Source: Methanothermobacter wolfeii (lineage in GTDB: Archaea > Methanobacteriota > Methanobacteria > Methanobacteriales > Methanothermobacteraceae). Taken from it: 64,000 nt of DNA. Positions 1-8,067 of this stretch are shown here, in pieces. How positions within the stretch are numbered: the stretch's first letter is position 1; each line of letters opens with the position of its first letter. The stretch is taken from contig NZ_CP104550.1 of assembly GCF_025397995.1 (NCBI RefSeq), positions 1,385,775-1,449,774 of the forward strand, in the 5' to 3' direction. The notes below the pieces were generated by a model. It made no database searches and was not told the DNA's origin. It saw only the letters and a program-made list of their open reading frames with translations. A program made the position numbers and the translations under genes.

Positions 1-667
1 GGTAGAGTGCAGAGAATATGCCCATGAAATAGAGTACCGGACTTGTTAGGCTGGCTGAGAACATGAATACAGCTGCAAGGATGCCTGAAACCCTCATCCC
101 ATATTTTATGGGGAGGGTTGATGCCCCGTTAAGCCTGTCGCCCCGGACATCCTCCATGTCCTTAACTATCTCCCTTGCCATGGTCATGAGGAAGGCGTAG
201 AAACCGAGGTAAATGGATGTGGCAACCTCACCCACAACCACGCCACCAAAGACAAAGCTGAGGCCGGTCAGGAATGATATTGTGACATTACCCACAAGGC
301 ACTTCTTCTTGAGGCTCCATGCATAGTAGACCATGAGGAGTGAACTTGAAACCACTATGAGGCCCGGGATGGTGCCCAGGTAAAGGCCCAGGAGGGAGGC
401 TGTAAAAAATAGGGCGGCGGAGTAGATCCCTGCAGCCCTCCGGCTAATCCTCCCTGATGGTATTGGGCGGGATGGCCTGTTCACAGCGTCTATTTCATGG
501 TCAAAGTAGTCGTTAACGGCATTACCTGCCCCTGTTGCGATGAACACAACGGCCGATGCAACAATGACTGATGGGTCAGAGCTGCCTGCGATGAGTGCCA
601 TGAGTATTATGGTTATAACCGCCATAAGGGCGTTTACTGGTCTGAGTATCTCAAGGTACGGGTTCAA
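1..667 (-). CDS. UbiA-family prenyltransferase, 3' end outside window
   Basis: Membrane prenyltransferase of the UbiA superfamily, probably digeranylgeranylglyceryl phosphate synthase, which adds the second isoprenoid chain of archaeal ether lipids. Read on the minus strand, the protein begins MNPYLEILRPVNALMA and has the first Asp-rich motif NDYFDHEID and the second one DMEDVRGD, both typical of the family, between long hydrophobic segments. The start is a TTG at 667 preceded by a GGAGGTG ribosome binding site at 675-681. The C-terminal part lies beyond base 1. The divergent neighbour is a lipid-kinase-like gene, which supports a lipid role. The family is clear; the exact substrate is inferred from the usual archaeal function. 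Confidence 0.85.
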   Translation of the reverse strand, partial: MNPYLEILRPVNALMAVITIILMALIAGSSDPSVIVASAVVFIATGAGNAVNDYFDHEIDAVNRPSRPIPSGRISRRAAGIYSAALFFTASLLGLYLGTIPGLIVVSSSLLMVYYAWSLKKKCLVGNVTISFLTGLSFVFGGVVVGEVATSIYLGFYAFLMTMAREIVKDMEDVRGDRLNGASTLPIKYGMRVSGILAAVFMFSASLTSPVLYFMGIFSALY

Positions 668-758
668 GGTGATGCACCTCCATATGGGTGTGATAAATGA
701 TTCTATGCTCCACTTTAAATCAAAAGTCACTTATAGAGTGAAATACTTCATAGTCTCT

Positions 759-1418
759 ATGAACGGCAGTGATGTTCTTGGACTTCTAATGGTATATGTG
801 TATGTTGCAGTTTTATTACTTGTGTCTGAGAGGTTACCTGAGGATAAACCAAATCTAAGCCGTAAATTCATACATATAATGGTGGGTAACATCCTTTTTA
901 TACTTCCCCTCTTTCAGAGCCGATTTGTAATCACATTCCTTGCAGCAGCCCCCTTCATAGTCCTCACCTTCCTTATAAGTCCCTACTCTCCCCTTAAGAT
1001 AAAGCATCGCGCCTCATCCTACGGCCATGGCCTTGGCCTTGTATACTACTCCATATCCTGGACCCTAATGGCGTATATCTTCTTTGACAGGCCGTGGATC
1101 ACCGGGATAGGTATAGCTGCAATGTCCTATGGTGATGGATTCGCGAGCCTCACAGGCCAGCGCTTCGGTAAAACCACCTACAGTGTGCTCGGTGACAGGA
1201 AGAGCCTTGAGGGGTCCCTGGGGATGTTCCTGGTCCTCCTGGTCACCATCCCCCTGGTACTCATATACTACTCCCAGAGGCCCAACCCCATCATCATCCT
1301 CCTGGTTGCCCTTACAGCAACCCTCCTTGAGGGGCTGACACCTAAGGGGCTTGATAACCTGACGGCATGCTTCGGGGCTGTTGCAGCCTACCTTCTGACC
1401 ACAGGGGTGGGTCTATGA
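759..1418 (+). CDS. SEC59/DGK1/VTE5-family membrane kinase or cytidylyltransferase-like protein
   Basis: Multi-pass membrane protein of about 219 residues related to dolichol kinase, phytol kinase and diacylglycerol kinase DGK1. Visible signatures are RKFIHIMVGN near the N terminus and the later GDGFASLTGQRFGK and RKSLEGSLGMF, which match the family's GD..A...G and K..EGS motifs. A CTP-dependent polyprenol kinase role in isoprenoid salvage or lipid synthesis is inferred. The ATG at 759 has no clear ribosome binding site, and a TATA-like ACTTATAGAG lies about 25 bases upstream, so the mRNA may be leaderless; an in-frame GTG at 738 is the alternative. It overlaps the next gene by four bases (ATGA), so the two are translationally coupled. 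Confidence 0.75.
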   Translation: MNGSDVLGLLMVYVYVAVLLLVSERLPEDKPNLSRKFIHIMVGNILFILPLFQSRFVITFLAAAPFIVLTFLISPYSPLKIKHRASSYGHGLGLVYYSISWTLMAYIFFDRPWITGIGIAAMSYGDGFASLTGQRFGKTTYSVLGDRKSLEGSLGMFLVLLVTIPLVLIYYSQRPNPIIILLVALTATLLEGLTPKGLDNLTACFGAVAAYLLTTGVGL

Positions 1419-2062
1419 GGTTCATAGTTATTGATGGACTTGATGGTGCCGGTAAGGACACCCATGCCGAGCTTATAAAGAGGAGGTACCTCTCAATGGG
1501 TGAACGGGTGGTCTTCAGGTCACACCCCGAGGATGACAACCCCTACGGTAGGAGGGCCAGGAGGGCCCTCCTTGAGGGTGGGAGGATAAACCATATCCGT
1601 GCATCCATATTCTACGCCCTTGACGTTATAAGGTCCCTCTGGAAGTACCGGTGGCGATCGAATCCAGGGGCTGATACGCTGATATTCTCAAGGTACCTTA
1701 TGGGTGTGGCCTATCTCCCTGAGTTCCTGGCTGTACTGCTCTACAGGGTCCTCTACAGGGTCCTGCCGACAACCGAGTACATGTTCTTCCTTGACGTCTC
1801 ACCCGAGGAGTCCCTGAGGCGGCTCATGGAGAGGGATGAGCATGAGATGTTTGAAAACCTTGAGGACCTCAGGAAGACCCGTGAGAAGGCCCTTAAACTT
1901 GCGGATGGATGGTACATTATAAACACCGAGGACCCCATCGAGGATGTTCAGAGGAGGATCGACAGGATCCTTGACAGGCTGGATATGAGAAACTCGGAGG
2001 ATCATGGGGCCGGGACAGTGAAGGGTGCCCCGGCTGAAGTACCGGAGGACCTGAATGAATAG
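1415..2062 (+). CDS. tmk: Thymidylate kinase-like P-loop kinase
   Basis: Nucleoside monophosphate kinase of about 215 residues. The N terminus MRFIVIDGLDGAGKDTHAEL holds a Walker A loop of the thymidylate kinase type (GLDGAGKDT), followed by the helix pattern of the family. dTMP phosphorylation is likely, though the sequence alone does not prove the base specificity. The start is the ATG that overlaps the stop of the upstream membrane kinase gene, with GGTGG just upstream. The last nine codons are built on a 28-base segment that is repeated exactly downstream, so the acidic tail GAPAEVPEDLNE may be a recent addition. Confidence 0.75.
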   Translation: MRFIVIDGLDGAGKDTHAELIKRRYLSMGERVVFRSHPEDDNPYGRRARRALLEGGRINHIRASIFYALDVIRSLWKYRWRSNPGADTLIFSRYLMGVAYLPEFLAVLLYRVLYRVLPTTEYMFFLDVSPEESLRRLMERDEHEMFENLEDLRKTREKALKLADGWYIINTEDPIEDVQRRIDRILDRLDMRNSEDHGAGTVKGAPAEVPEDLNE

Positions 2063-2126
2063 GAGTACTATCCCCACACCAGAACCCAATCCCATGCTAA
2101 GTACCGGAGGACCTGAATGAATAGGA
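2037..2126 (+). repeat. Perfect 28-base direct repeat at the tmk/MBL gene junction
   Basis: The same 28 bases occur at 2037-2064 and 2099-2126, 62 bases apart. Copy 1 contains the tmk stop codon; copy 2 contains the ribosome binding site (GGAGG) and ATG of the metallo-beta-lactamase gene. As a result copy 1 also carries a GGAGG plus ATG (2055), which opens a 21-codon reading frame ending at 2120 in a TGA that overlaps the real ATG at 2117. Confidence 0.95.
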
Positions 2127-2902
2127 TAACATGCCTTGTTGAGGATAAGCCATCACACACACTCATGGGGGAGCACGGACTTTCCCTCTACATTGAGGGT
2201 GAAAGGGACATCCTCTTTGACACCGGTCAAAGCAGCCTCTTTGCAGAAAACGCGTCCATCCTCGGCCTTGAACTGGGGGGTGCAGATGCTGCCATCATAT
2301 CCCATGGACACTATGACCATGGAGGCGGCCTCAGACACTTCATGGGTATCAACGACAGTGCAGAGGTGTTCATGGGGGAGGGGGCTTTCAGGAGGCGTTA
2401 CGCGGTTGAAGATTCTGTTAAACGGTTCATAGGTATCCCTGAAGTTAAAAGTGAGCGTATAAACTTTGTGGGTGAAACATTACCCCTGGGGGATGGCTAC
2501 ACCATCCTGAAGGACTTTGGGGGAAGGTTCGGGAGGCCCGCGGGTAACCGGACACTCTTCATGGAAGCCGGGTCGGGACTGGTACCTGACAGCTTTCAGG
2601 ATGAAATCGTCCTTGTCATCGAATCCGGGCGTGAGGTTCACATTATAACCGGCTGCTCCCACAGCGGGATCCTGAATATTGTTGAAGCCGCCTCTCAACT
2701 CTTCCCTGATAGGAGCATCGGTGTCCTTGCAGGGGGGTTCCACCTTTCAGGTGACGTCAGCGGGGTTGCCCGGGGACTTGCGGAATTCAAGGTCCGTGAG
2801 ATCTACACCGGCCACTGCACATCAGAGGAGGCCCTCCATGAACTTGATGACATCCTGGGTAATGTCAGGCCCCTGCGACCCGGGACCGTGATAGAACTCT
2901 AG
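2117..2902 (+). CDS. Metallo-beta-lactamase fold hydrolase (COG1237 type)
   Basis: Soluble metallohydrolase of 261 residues. The metal site motif SHGHYDHGGG (HxHxDH) lies around residue 60, and downstream histidines occur in TGCSHSG and GGFHLSG, as in the family once annotated as a dihydropterin ribofuranosylaminobenzene phosphate synthase, which is linked to methanopterin chemistry. That biochemical assignment is not established here. The start ATG follows GGAGG inside the second copy of a 28-base repeat. Part of the 3' end including the stop codon is repeated downstream in slightly diverged form. Confidence 0.75.
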   Translation: MNRITCLVEDKPSHTLMGEHGLSLYIEGERDILFDTGQSSLFAENASILGLELGGADAAIISHGHYDHGGGLRHFMGINDSAEVFMGEGAFRRRYAVEDSVKRFIGIPEVKSERINFVGETLPLGDGYTILKDFGGRFGRPAGNRTLFMEAGSGLVPDSFQDEIVLVIESGREVHIITGCSHSGILNIVEAASQLFPDRSIGVLAGGFHLSGDVSGVARGLAEFKVREIYTGHCTSEEALHELDDILGNVRPLRPGTVIEL

Positions 2903-2976
2903 GCCGTAACAGGCTTATGGTGTGGAATAAGGGTTCAGGGACCTGCAGTACCGTGATAAAACTCTAAGCCGTAACA
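2885..2976 (+). repeat. Direct repeat of the MBL gene 3' end
   Basis: 27 bases at 2885-2911, spanning the stop codon of the metallo-beta-lactamase gene, recur at 2950-2976 with two G-to-A changes; one of them turns the TAG stop into TAA. The offset is 65 bases. Confidence 0.9.
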
Positions 2977-2986
2977 TGTGCAGTGG

Positions 2987-3149
2987 ACTGTAGTAAGATC
3001 AGATTCCATGACAAAAACCCATAACAGCCCCACTAAACTGTAATAAGATCATATTCCCTGACAAAAACCCATAACAGCCCCACTAAACTGTAATAAGATC
3101 ATATTCCCTGACAAAAACCCATAACAGCCCCACTAAACTGTAATAAGAT
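2987..3149 (+). repeat. Tandem repeat, 50-base unit, about 3.3 copies
   Basis: Contiguous head-to-tail array with an exact period of 50 bases. ACAAAAACCC recurs at 3011, 3061 and 3111, and ACTGTAATAAGAT closes each unit. The first unit carries a few changes; the others are identical. It fills most of the 299-base spacer 2903-3201, where I see no gene. There are no spacers between units, so it is not a CRISPR array. Confidence 0.95.
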
Positions 3150-3201
3150 TTTAGTTCACCGGTAGTAAAACTTATTAGTTTAATTTAACATAAATGGTAA
3201 C

Positions 3202-4071
3202 ATGAGATGGCGTCTCCTGTTAATTTTTCTACTTGCAGCTGCCCTTGCAGGCACTGCATGCGCACATCAGCCCAGACTCGTCACTGGTACGGATGTTACA
3301 ATTAAAAACCCTGAAGTATCCCAGGCATTCTACGGAAAGCTCACGGGAAAACCCGTCTATTTCACGGTGAGTTCTGATAAACCCTTCAGGTTATACGTTA
3401 ACATACTGGTCCCCTACTCTGTGGATTCCAGGCCTGTGGCTGTTGATATCCTCAGGGATGACGGCACCCTCATCACGACCCTCCAGGGTAACCTCACAGA
3501 ATGGGAGCCGTACTTTGAAGAATTCGGCGGCGACTCCTACTTCAAGGGGCCCGAGTTCAACCGTACGGTGGAACCTGGAACCTACCGTATAAGGGTCCGG
3601 AGCCAGACAAACAGGGACCCCTATGTCCTTGCAGTGGGGGATATTGAATCCTTCCCACCGGCAGAGGCCCTCAACGCCCTCCTGCTCCTCCCTCTGCTTA
3701 AGTCCGATGTCTTCGACGTGCCTGTCCTCCCCCTTTTCATGCAGTTCCTTGGTATGGTTGCGGGTATGGGGGCATTCCTCGCCATCCTGATCTTCTCAAG
3801 GAGCGGGAGGGGGTCCCCTGAAATATACGGGCCCCTTAAGCGGCTTGGATGGGGCGGTATCCTCCTTCTTGCCCTGGGATGGGCCCTCACCTACATCACA
3901 AACCCCCTTAACATAATGGGGAACGTTGAAAACATTGTCCTGCTCCTTATAGTTGTCCTTAACTGGAGGTTCAACAGGGGGCTTCCAGGTTACCGGCGGT
4001 TTTCAGGGCTCTTCCTCTTTATACTCTGGATGATACTCCTCTTCATCAGAGCCTCACTGATAAACTACTGA
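3202..4071 (+). CDS. Membrane protein with signal peptide, external domain and four C-terminal helices
   Basis: I do not recognise the family. The 289-residue protein starts with a clear signal sequence (MRWRLLLIFLLAAALAGTAC, possible cleavage after Ala or Cys). It is followed by a domain of about 140 residues rich in beta-type segments that is probably outside the cell, and then four hydrophobic helices (near residues 175-197, 213-230, 239-252 and 265-284). The order suggests a beta-sandwich domain anchored by a small membrane bundle. It has its own spacer on both sides and probably its own promoter in the AT-rich stretch before 3202. The last bases of the gene are partly repeated after the stop codon. 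Confidence 0.6.
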   Translation: MRWRLLLIFLLAAALAGTACAHQPRLVTGTDVTIKNPEVSQAFYGKLTGKPVYFTVSSDKPFRLYVNILVPYSVDSRPVAVDILRDDGTLITTLQGNLTEWEPYFEEFGGDSYFKGPEFNRTVEPGTYRIRVRSQTNRDPYVLAVGDIESFPPAEALNALLLLPLLKSDVFDVPVLPLFMQFLGMVAGMGAFLAILIFSRSGRGSPEIYGPLKRLGWGGILLLALGWALTYITNPLNIMGNVENIVLLLIVVLNWRFNRGLPGYRRFSGLFLFILWMILLFIRASLINY

Positions 4072-4128
4072 AACACCCTATACTCCGGATGATACTCCCA
4101 CTCCAGAACATCAACTGATAAAGTACAG
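4021..4128 (+). repeat. Direct repeat of the 3' end of the membrane protein gene
   Basis: The 19 bases at 4021-4039 recur with one change at 4080-4098, offset 59, and further matching blocks follow (for example ACTGATAAA before the stop and again near 4116). The second copy lies wholly in the spacer 4072-4364, which otherwise holds the ino1 promoter and a weak GATGGTG/CACCATC inverted repeat near 4194-4225. Confidence 0.8.
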
Positions 4129-4265
4129 CAGGGAAGGGTGGTTTTGTCCTTTCATGGCCTAGCCTCATGGAGGACCCCAGAGAACTCCACATTGATGGTG
4201 TGCTGCATCATGGTGGTTCACCATCCCCCATTTTAGAGACCTCCATTCAGAGGTGTGTCCCGGCG

Positions 4266-4278
4266 AAAGATTTAAATA
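4266..4278 (+). promoter_or_regulatory. BRE/TATA promoter of ino1
   Basis: CGAAAGATTTAAATAG is a strong archaeal BRE plus TATA element; the TATA part is at 4271-4278. Transcription should start near 4300, giving a leader of about 65 bases before the TTG start of the inositol phosphate synthase gene. Confidence 0.7.
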
Positions 4279-4364
4279 GTTTAATATGCAAACCTTAAAA
4301 AGTAAGTTAATCAATTCATAGCCTTGATTTTATGATTACCATAAATCTCTGAAAGGTGTTTCAA

Positions 4365-5459
4365 TTGGATAAGATAAAGATCGCTATAGTAGGTGTGGGG
4401 AACTGTGCCAGCTCCCTTATCCAGGGGATATATTATTATCAGAAAAAGGGTGCTGATGATGCAATAGGCCTCATGCACAGGGAAATCGGCGGATACGGTC
4501 CCGGGGACATTGAGGTGGTTGCAGCATTCGATATAGACAAGAGAAAAGTGGGTAAGGATTTAAGTGAAGCCATATTCGCACCCCCGAACTGTACAACCGT
4601 GTTCTGTGATGTCCCTGAGACCAGTGTTAAGGTTTCAATGGGCCACGTCCTAGACGGGGTGGCCCCGCACATGAAGGATTACCCTGAGGATCAGACCTTC
4701 GTGGTTGCTGATGAGGATCCCGTGGACGTTGTTGAGGTCCTAAGGGAGAGTGGTGCTGAGATACTCCTCAACTACCTCCCGGTGGGGTCAGAGGAGGCTG
4801 CCAGGTTCTATGCCAGGTGCGCCCTTGATGCCGGTGTTGCCTACATTAACAACATGCCTGTATTCATTGCAAGTGACCCTGAATGGGCCGGGAAGTTTGA
4901 GGAGAGGGGGATCCCCATTGTGGGTGATGATATAAAGGCCCAGCTCGGGGCTACGATAACCCACAGGACCCTTGCAAACCTCTTCAAAAGGAGGGGTGTG
5001 AAGCTTGACAGGACATACCAGATAAACACGGGTGGAAACACCGACTTCCTTAACATGCTGAACCGTGACCGTCTTGACTCAAAGAAGGAGTCAAAGACAG
5101 AGGCTGTCCAGTCAATACTGGGTGATGATCGCCTTGAACCCGAAAACATCCATATAGGTCCAAGTGACTACATACCCTGGCAGAAGGATAACAAGATCTG
5201 CTTCCTGAGGATGGAGGGGAGGCTCTTCGGTGATGTTCCAATGAACCTTGAGCTCAGACTGAGCGTTGAGGACTCTCCTAACTCAGCGGGGTGTGTCATT
5301 GACGCCATAAGGTGCTGTAAACTGGGAATCGAGAGGGGTGTTGCGGGTCCCCTGACATCCATATCAGCCTACACCATGAAGCATCCGCCTGAACAGTACA
5401 CCGATGATGAGGCTGCGAGGATGGTGGATGAATTCATTGAAGGGAAAAGAGAAAGATAA
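4365..5459 (+). CDS. ino1: Myo-inositol-1-phosphate synthase
   Basis: NAD-dependent isomerase that converts glucose 6-phosphate to inositol 1-phosphate, the head group precursor of archaetidylinositol. The N terminus MDKIKIAIVGVGNCASSL is the nucleotide-binding loop of the family, and NTGGNTDFLNM in the middle is the conserved active-site segment. I place the start at the TTG at 4365, six bases after GGTG, giving 364 residues; a GTG at 4356 would overlap that ribosome binding site. A copy of the last 18 coding bases lies at 5522-5539. It converges on the ferredoxin gene. Confidence 0.85.
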   Translation: MDKIKIAIVGVGNCASSLIQGIYYYQKKGADDAIGLMHREIGGYGPGDIEVVAAFDIDKRKVGKDLSEAIFAPPNCTTVFCDVPETSVKVSMGHVLDGVAPHMKDYPEDQTFVVADEDPVDVVEVLRESGAEILLNYLPVGSEEAARFYARCALDAGVAYINNMPVFIASDPEWAGKFEERGIPIVGDDIKAQLGATITHRTLANLFKRRGVKLDRTYQINTGGNTDFLNMLNRDRLDSKKESKTEAVQSILGDDRLEPENIHIGPSDYIPWQKDNKICFLRMEGRLFGDVPMNLELRLSVEDSPNSAGCVIDAIRCCKLGIERGVAGPLTSISAYTMKHPPEQYTDDEAARMVDEFIEGKRER

Positions 5460-5539
5460 ACATCTATTTTTATAAATGAATCTGAGGGGGGAAAAACAAG
5501 TATTTTAAAAACCCCCTGATTTTGAAGGGGAAAGAGAAA
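5437..5539 (+). repeat. Direct repeat of the ino1 3' end
   Basis: The 18 bases at 5437-5454, just before the ino1 stop codon, recur at 5522-5539 with a single mismatch, offset 85. The second copy lies between the convergent ends of ino1 and the ferredoxin gene. Confidence 0.75.
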
Positions 5540-5563
5540 TACATCCCTTGATGGGTTGTCTCC

Positions 5564-5581
5564 GGAGGACCTCAGTCCTCC
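5564..5581 (-). terminator. Hairpin with the ferredoxin stop codon in its loop
   Basis: On the minus strand GGAGGAC-TGAG-GTCCTCC forms a perfect 7-base-pair stem with a 4-base loop, and the loop contains the TGA stop of the ferredoxin gene. It is probably a terminator or an mRNA 3' end stabiliser. Confidence 0.6.
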
Positions 5582-5757
5582 TGGACCTCTATGCACTCGT
5601 TTGGACAGACGTCCATGCACACCTCGCACTCATTGCATTCCTCAGGGTGCTGGACCTTGAGTTTCCCGTCGACTATTATGAGTACCTCCATCGGGCATAC
5701 ATCAACGCATTCTCCGCATGCATCACATTCATCGTAATCTATTATTATCTTTGCCAT
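5572..5757 (-). CDS. Small 2[4Fe-4S] ferredoxin
   Basis: Soluble electron carrier of 61 residues with two cluster motifs: CDACGECVDVCP near residue 12 and CNECEVCMDVCP near residue 41. Length and spacing fit a classic clostridial-type ferredoxin. Its partner enzyme cannot be told from the context, although the divergent gene is pyruvate carboxylase subunit B. It is monocistronic, and its stop codon sits in the loop of a perfect hairpin. Confidence 0.9.
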   Translation of the reverse strand: MAKIIIDYDECDACGECVDVCPMEVLIIVDGKLKVQHPEECNECEVCMDVCPNECIEVQED

Positions 5758-5935
5758 TTCCTATTCTCCCTTACAGTTTTATGAGTGAATTTAATGGTTA
5801 GAATTTGGTCATCATCCCTTATAACCCTTTACGGGTGTGGGATGAAAGGCCTCCATATTAATACCGCTTCCAAGTATTTAAGGAAGTTCCTACTATCTAT
5901 ATAAAGAATTTGATTGATTTCATGAGAGGGTCACC

Positions 5936-7642
5936 ATGAAAGGGATAAAGGTCATTGAAACAGCATTCAGGGATGCGCACCAGTCACTCCTTGCAACCCG
6001 CCTTCGTACCGAGGACATGATACCCATTGCAGAGGAAATGGACAGGGTGGGTTTCTTTTCACTGGAAGCCTGGGGCGGCGCAACCTTCGATACATGTATA
6101 CGCTACCTCAATGAGGATCCATGGGAAAGACTCAGAGCTCTTAAGGATAACGTGAAGAAGACACCCATCCAGATGCTCCTCAGGGGACAGAACCTTGTCG
6201 GTTACAAACACTACCCCGATGATATTGTGAGGAAGTTCATCGAGAAGGCATATGAAAACGGCGTTGATGTTTTCAGGATATTCGACGCCCTCAATGACCT
6301 CAGGAACATGGAGTACGCCATAAAGGTTGCCAGGGAGCAGGATGCCCATGTCCAGGGGGTCATCTGTTACACCATAAGCCCCTACCACACCCTTGAGAGT
6401 TACGTTGAATTTGCAAGGGAGCTTGAGGCCCTTGAATGTGACTCAGTGGCTATAAAGGACATGGCAGGGCTCATATCACCCCATGACGCCTATGAACTGG
6501 TAAGGACCCTGAAGGAGGAGACGGACCTTATGGTGAACCTCCACTGCCACTGCACAAGCGGCATGACCCCCATGAGTTACTATGCTGCCTGTGAGGCTGG
6601 TGTTGACATTCTTGATACTGCAATATCACCCCTCTCATGGGGGGCGTCGCAGCCGCCGACCGAGAGTGTTGTGGCTGCACTCCGGGACACGCCATACGAC
6701 ACCGGACTTGACCTCCGGATACTCAAGAACATAAAGAAGTACTTCGAGGGGATAAGGAAGAAGTACAGCAGCATCCTGGACCCTATAGCCGAGCAGATCG
6801 ACACGGATGTGCTGATCTATCAGATCCCTGGGGGTATGCTGTCAAACCTTGTATCCCAGCTCAAGGAACAGAACGCCCTTGACCGCTATGAGGAGGTGCT
6901 GGAGGAGATGCCCAGGGTGAGGAAGGATATGGGTTACCCTCCACTTGTAACGCCCACCAGCCAGATAGTCGGTATACAGGCCGTTATGAATGTCCTAAGC
7001 GGTGAAAGGTACAGTATGGTCACCAATGAGGTTAAGGACTACTTCAGGGGACTCTACGGGAGGCCCCCCGCCCCTGTGAATCAGGAGGTCGCCAGGAAGG
7101 TTATAGGGGATGAGAAGCCAATAGACTGCAGGCCCGCAGACACCCTTAAACCGCAGTTTGAGGAGTGCAGGAGGCGCGGTGAGGAGATGGGTATAATAGG
7201 GAAGGAGGAGGATATCCTCACCCTGGCCCTCTACCCTGCCATAGCACCCAGGTTCCTGAGGGGTGAAGTTGAAGCCGAACCCCTGGAGCCACCCAGAGAG
7301 GAGTCACCTGCACCCGGTGACGTGCCGACCCTCTTCCATGTTGAGGTTGATGGTGACGAGTTCCAGGTGAGGGTGGTTCCTGCAGGCTACATGACCATAG
7401 AGGAGGCTGAACCCGAACCCCTGGATGTTGAGGGTGCGGTTAAGTCAACGATGCAGGGTATGGTTGTGAAGATCAAGGTCAATGAGGGTGACACTGTGAA
7501 TGCAGGGGATGTTGTTGCGGTTGTTGAGGCCATGAAGATGGAGAACGACATCCAGACACCCCATGGTGGTGTTGTTGAGAAGATATATGTTGAGGAGGGT
7601 GAACGTGTGGAGACCGGAGCCGTCCTCATGGTCATAAAATAG
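5936..7642 (+). CDS. pycB: Pyruvate carboxylase subunit B (carboxyltransferase plus biotin carrier)
   Basis: Transfers the carboxyl group from biotin to pyruvate, making oxaloacetate for the incomplete reductive citric acid pathway. The 568-residue chain opens with the HMG-CoA-lyase-like barrel (VIETAFRDAHQSLLATR; metal ligands in NLHCHCTSG), continues with the conserved carboxylase domain, and ends in a biotinyl domain with the acceptor Lys534 in EAMKMEND. The biotin carboxylase subunit (PycA) is not in this window, as expected for the two-subunit archaeal enzyme. It starts at an ATG with GAGGG upstream. Confidence 0.93.
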   Translation: MKGIKVIETAFRDAHQSLLATRLRTEDMIPIAEEMDRVGFFSLEAWGGATFDTCIRYLNEDPWERLRALKDNVKKTPIQMLLRGQNLVGYKHYPDDIVRKFIEKAYENGVDVFRIFDALNDLRNMEYAIKVAREQDAHVQGVICYTISPYHTLESYVEFARELEALECDSVAIKDMAGLISPHDAYELVRTLKEETDLMVNLHCHCTSGMTPMSYYAACEAGVDILDTAISPLSWGASQPPTESVVAALRDTPYDTGLDLRILKNIKKYFEGIRKKYSSILDPIAEQIDTDVLIYQIPGGMLSNLVSQLKEQNALDRYEEVLEEMPRVRKDMGYPPLVTPTSQIVGIQAVMNVLSGERYSMVTNEVKDYFRGLYGRPPAPVNQEVARKVIGDEKPIDCRPADTLKPQFEECRRRGEEMGIIGKEEDILTLALYPAIAPRFLRGEVEAEPLEPPREESPAPGDVPTLFHVEVDGDEFQVRVVPAGYMTIEEAEPEPLDVEGAVKSTMQGMVVKIKVNEGDTVNAGDVVAVVEAMKMENDIQTPHGGVVEKIYVEEGERVETGAVLMVIK

Positions 7643-7684
7643 TTAGACTGATCCCTTTCCCCACATCCTGAACCTCCCAATTTA

Positions 7685-7692
7685 TTTTTTTT
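7685..7692 (+). terminator. T-run terminator after pycB
   Basis: Eight consecutive T residues about 45 bases past the pycB stop, the usual signature of archaeal factor-independent termination. The rest of the spacer 7643-8057 (415 bases) holds no gene I can support; it contains a loose internal duplication around GAAAAACTTC near 7707 and 7750. Confidence 0.5.
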
Positions 7693-8036
7693 CTATTTTA
7701 GCTGAAATGAAAAACTTCAAAGTCGGCGCCTTTTAGCTGATGATACTGGAAAAACTTCCGAGGCAGCACTCTTTTCTGAAAATCCGACGCATACCATAAA
7801 TTGTCAGGGCTCTCTGGCTATTACTGCGGGTGCGGCCAGCGTAATAATCAGGAGACTCAGGAGGGTTTCTAAATTCAGGTTTTAGGCTACCTTCCGGGTA
7901 AAAATTAAATAATAATCACTGACCGCCACCTTTCCCATCTAACAGTCATTTCATGAGGCTTCTACGGATTGGTTCCCTCGAAGAAAGAGTGAATGCCTAT
8001 GCCCTCAAGGGGATGGGGATGCCTTCTGATTAAAGG

Positions 8037-8067
8037 CCGTGAATGACCTTCTATTCATCATTCACGG
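8037..8067 (-). terminator. Inverted repeat overlapping the queC stop codon
   Basis: CCGTGAATGA at 8037-8046 pairs perfectly with TCATTCACGG at 8058-8067, a 10-base-pair stem with an 11-base loop. The TGA stop of queC (8060-8058) is the last part of one arm. No strong T-run follows. Confidence 0.55.

Noticed and set aside
540-758. N-terminal extension of the SEC59-like gene to 540
   Set aside because: It would overlap the UbiA gene on the other strand, and residues before MNGSDV lack the family pattern.
2987-3149. 50-base array considered as CRISPR
   Set aside because: Units are contiguous with no unique spacers, and no cas gene is nearby.
4194-4225. GATGGTG/CACCATC inverted repeat upstream of ino1
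   Set aside because: Seven base pairs with an 18-base loop, no T-run and no conserved position; probably chance.
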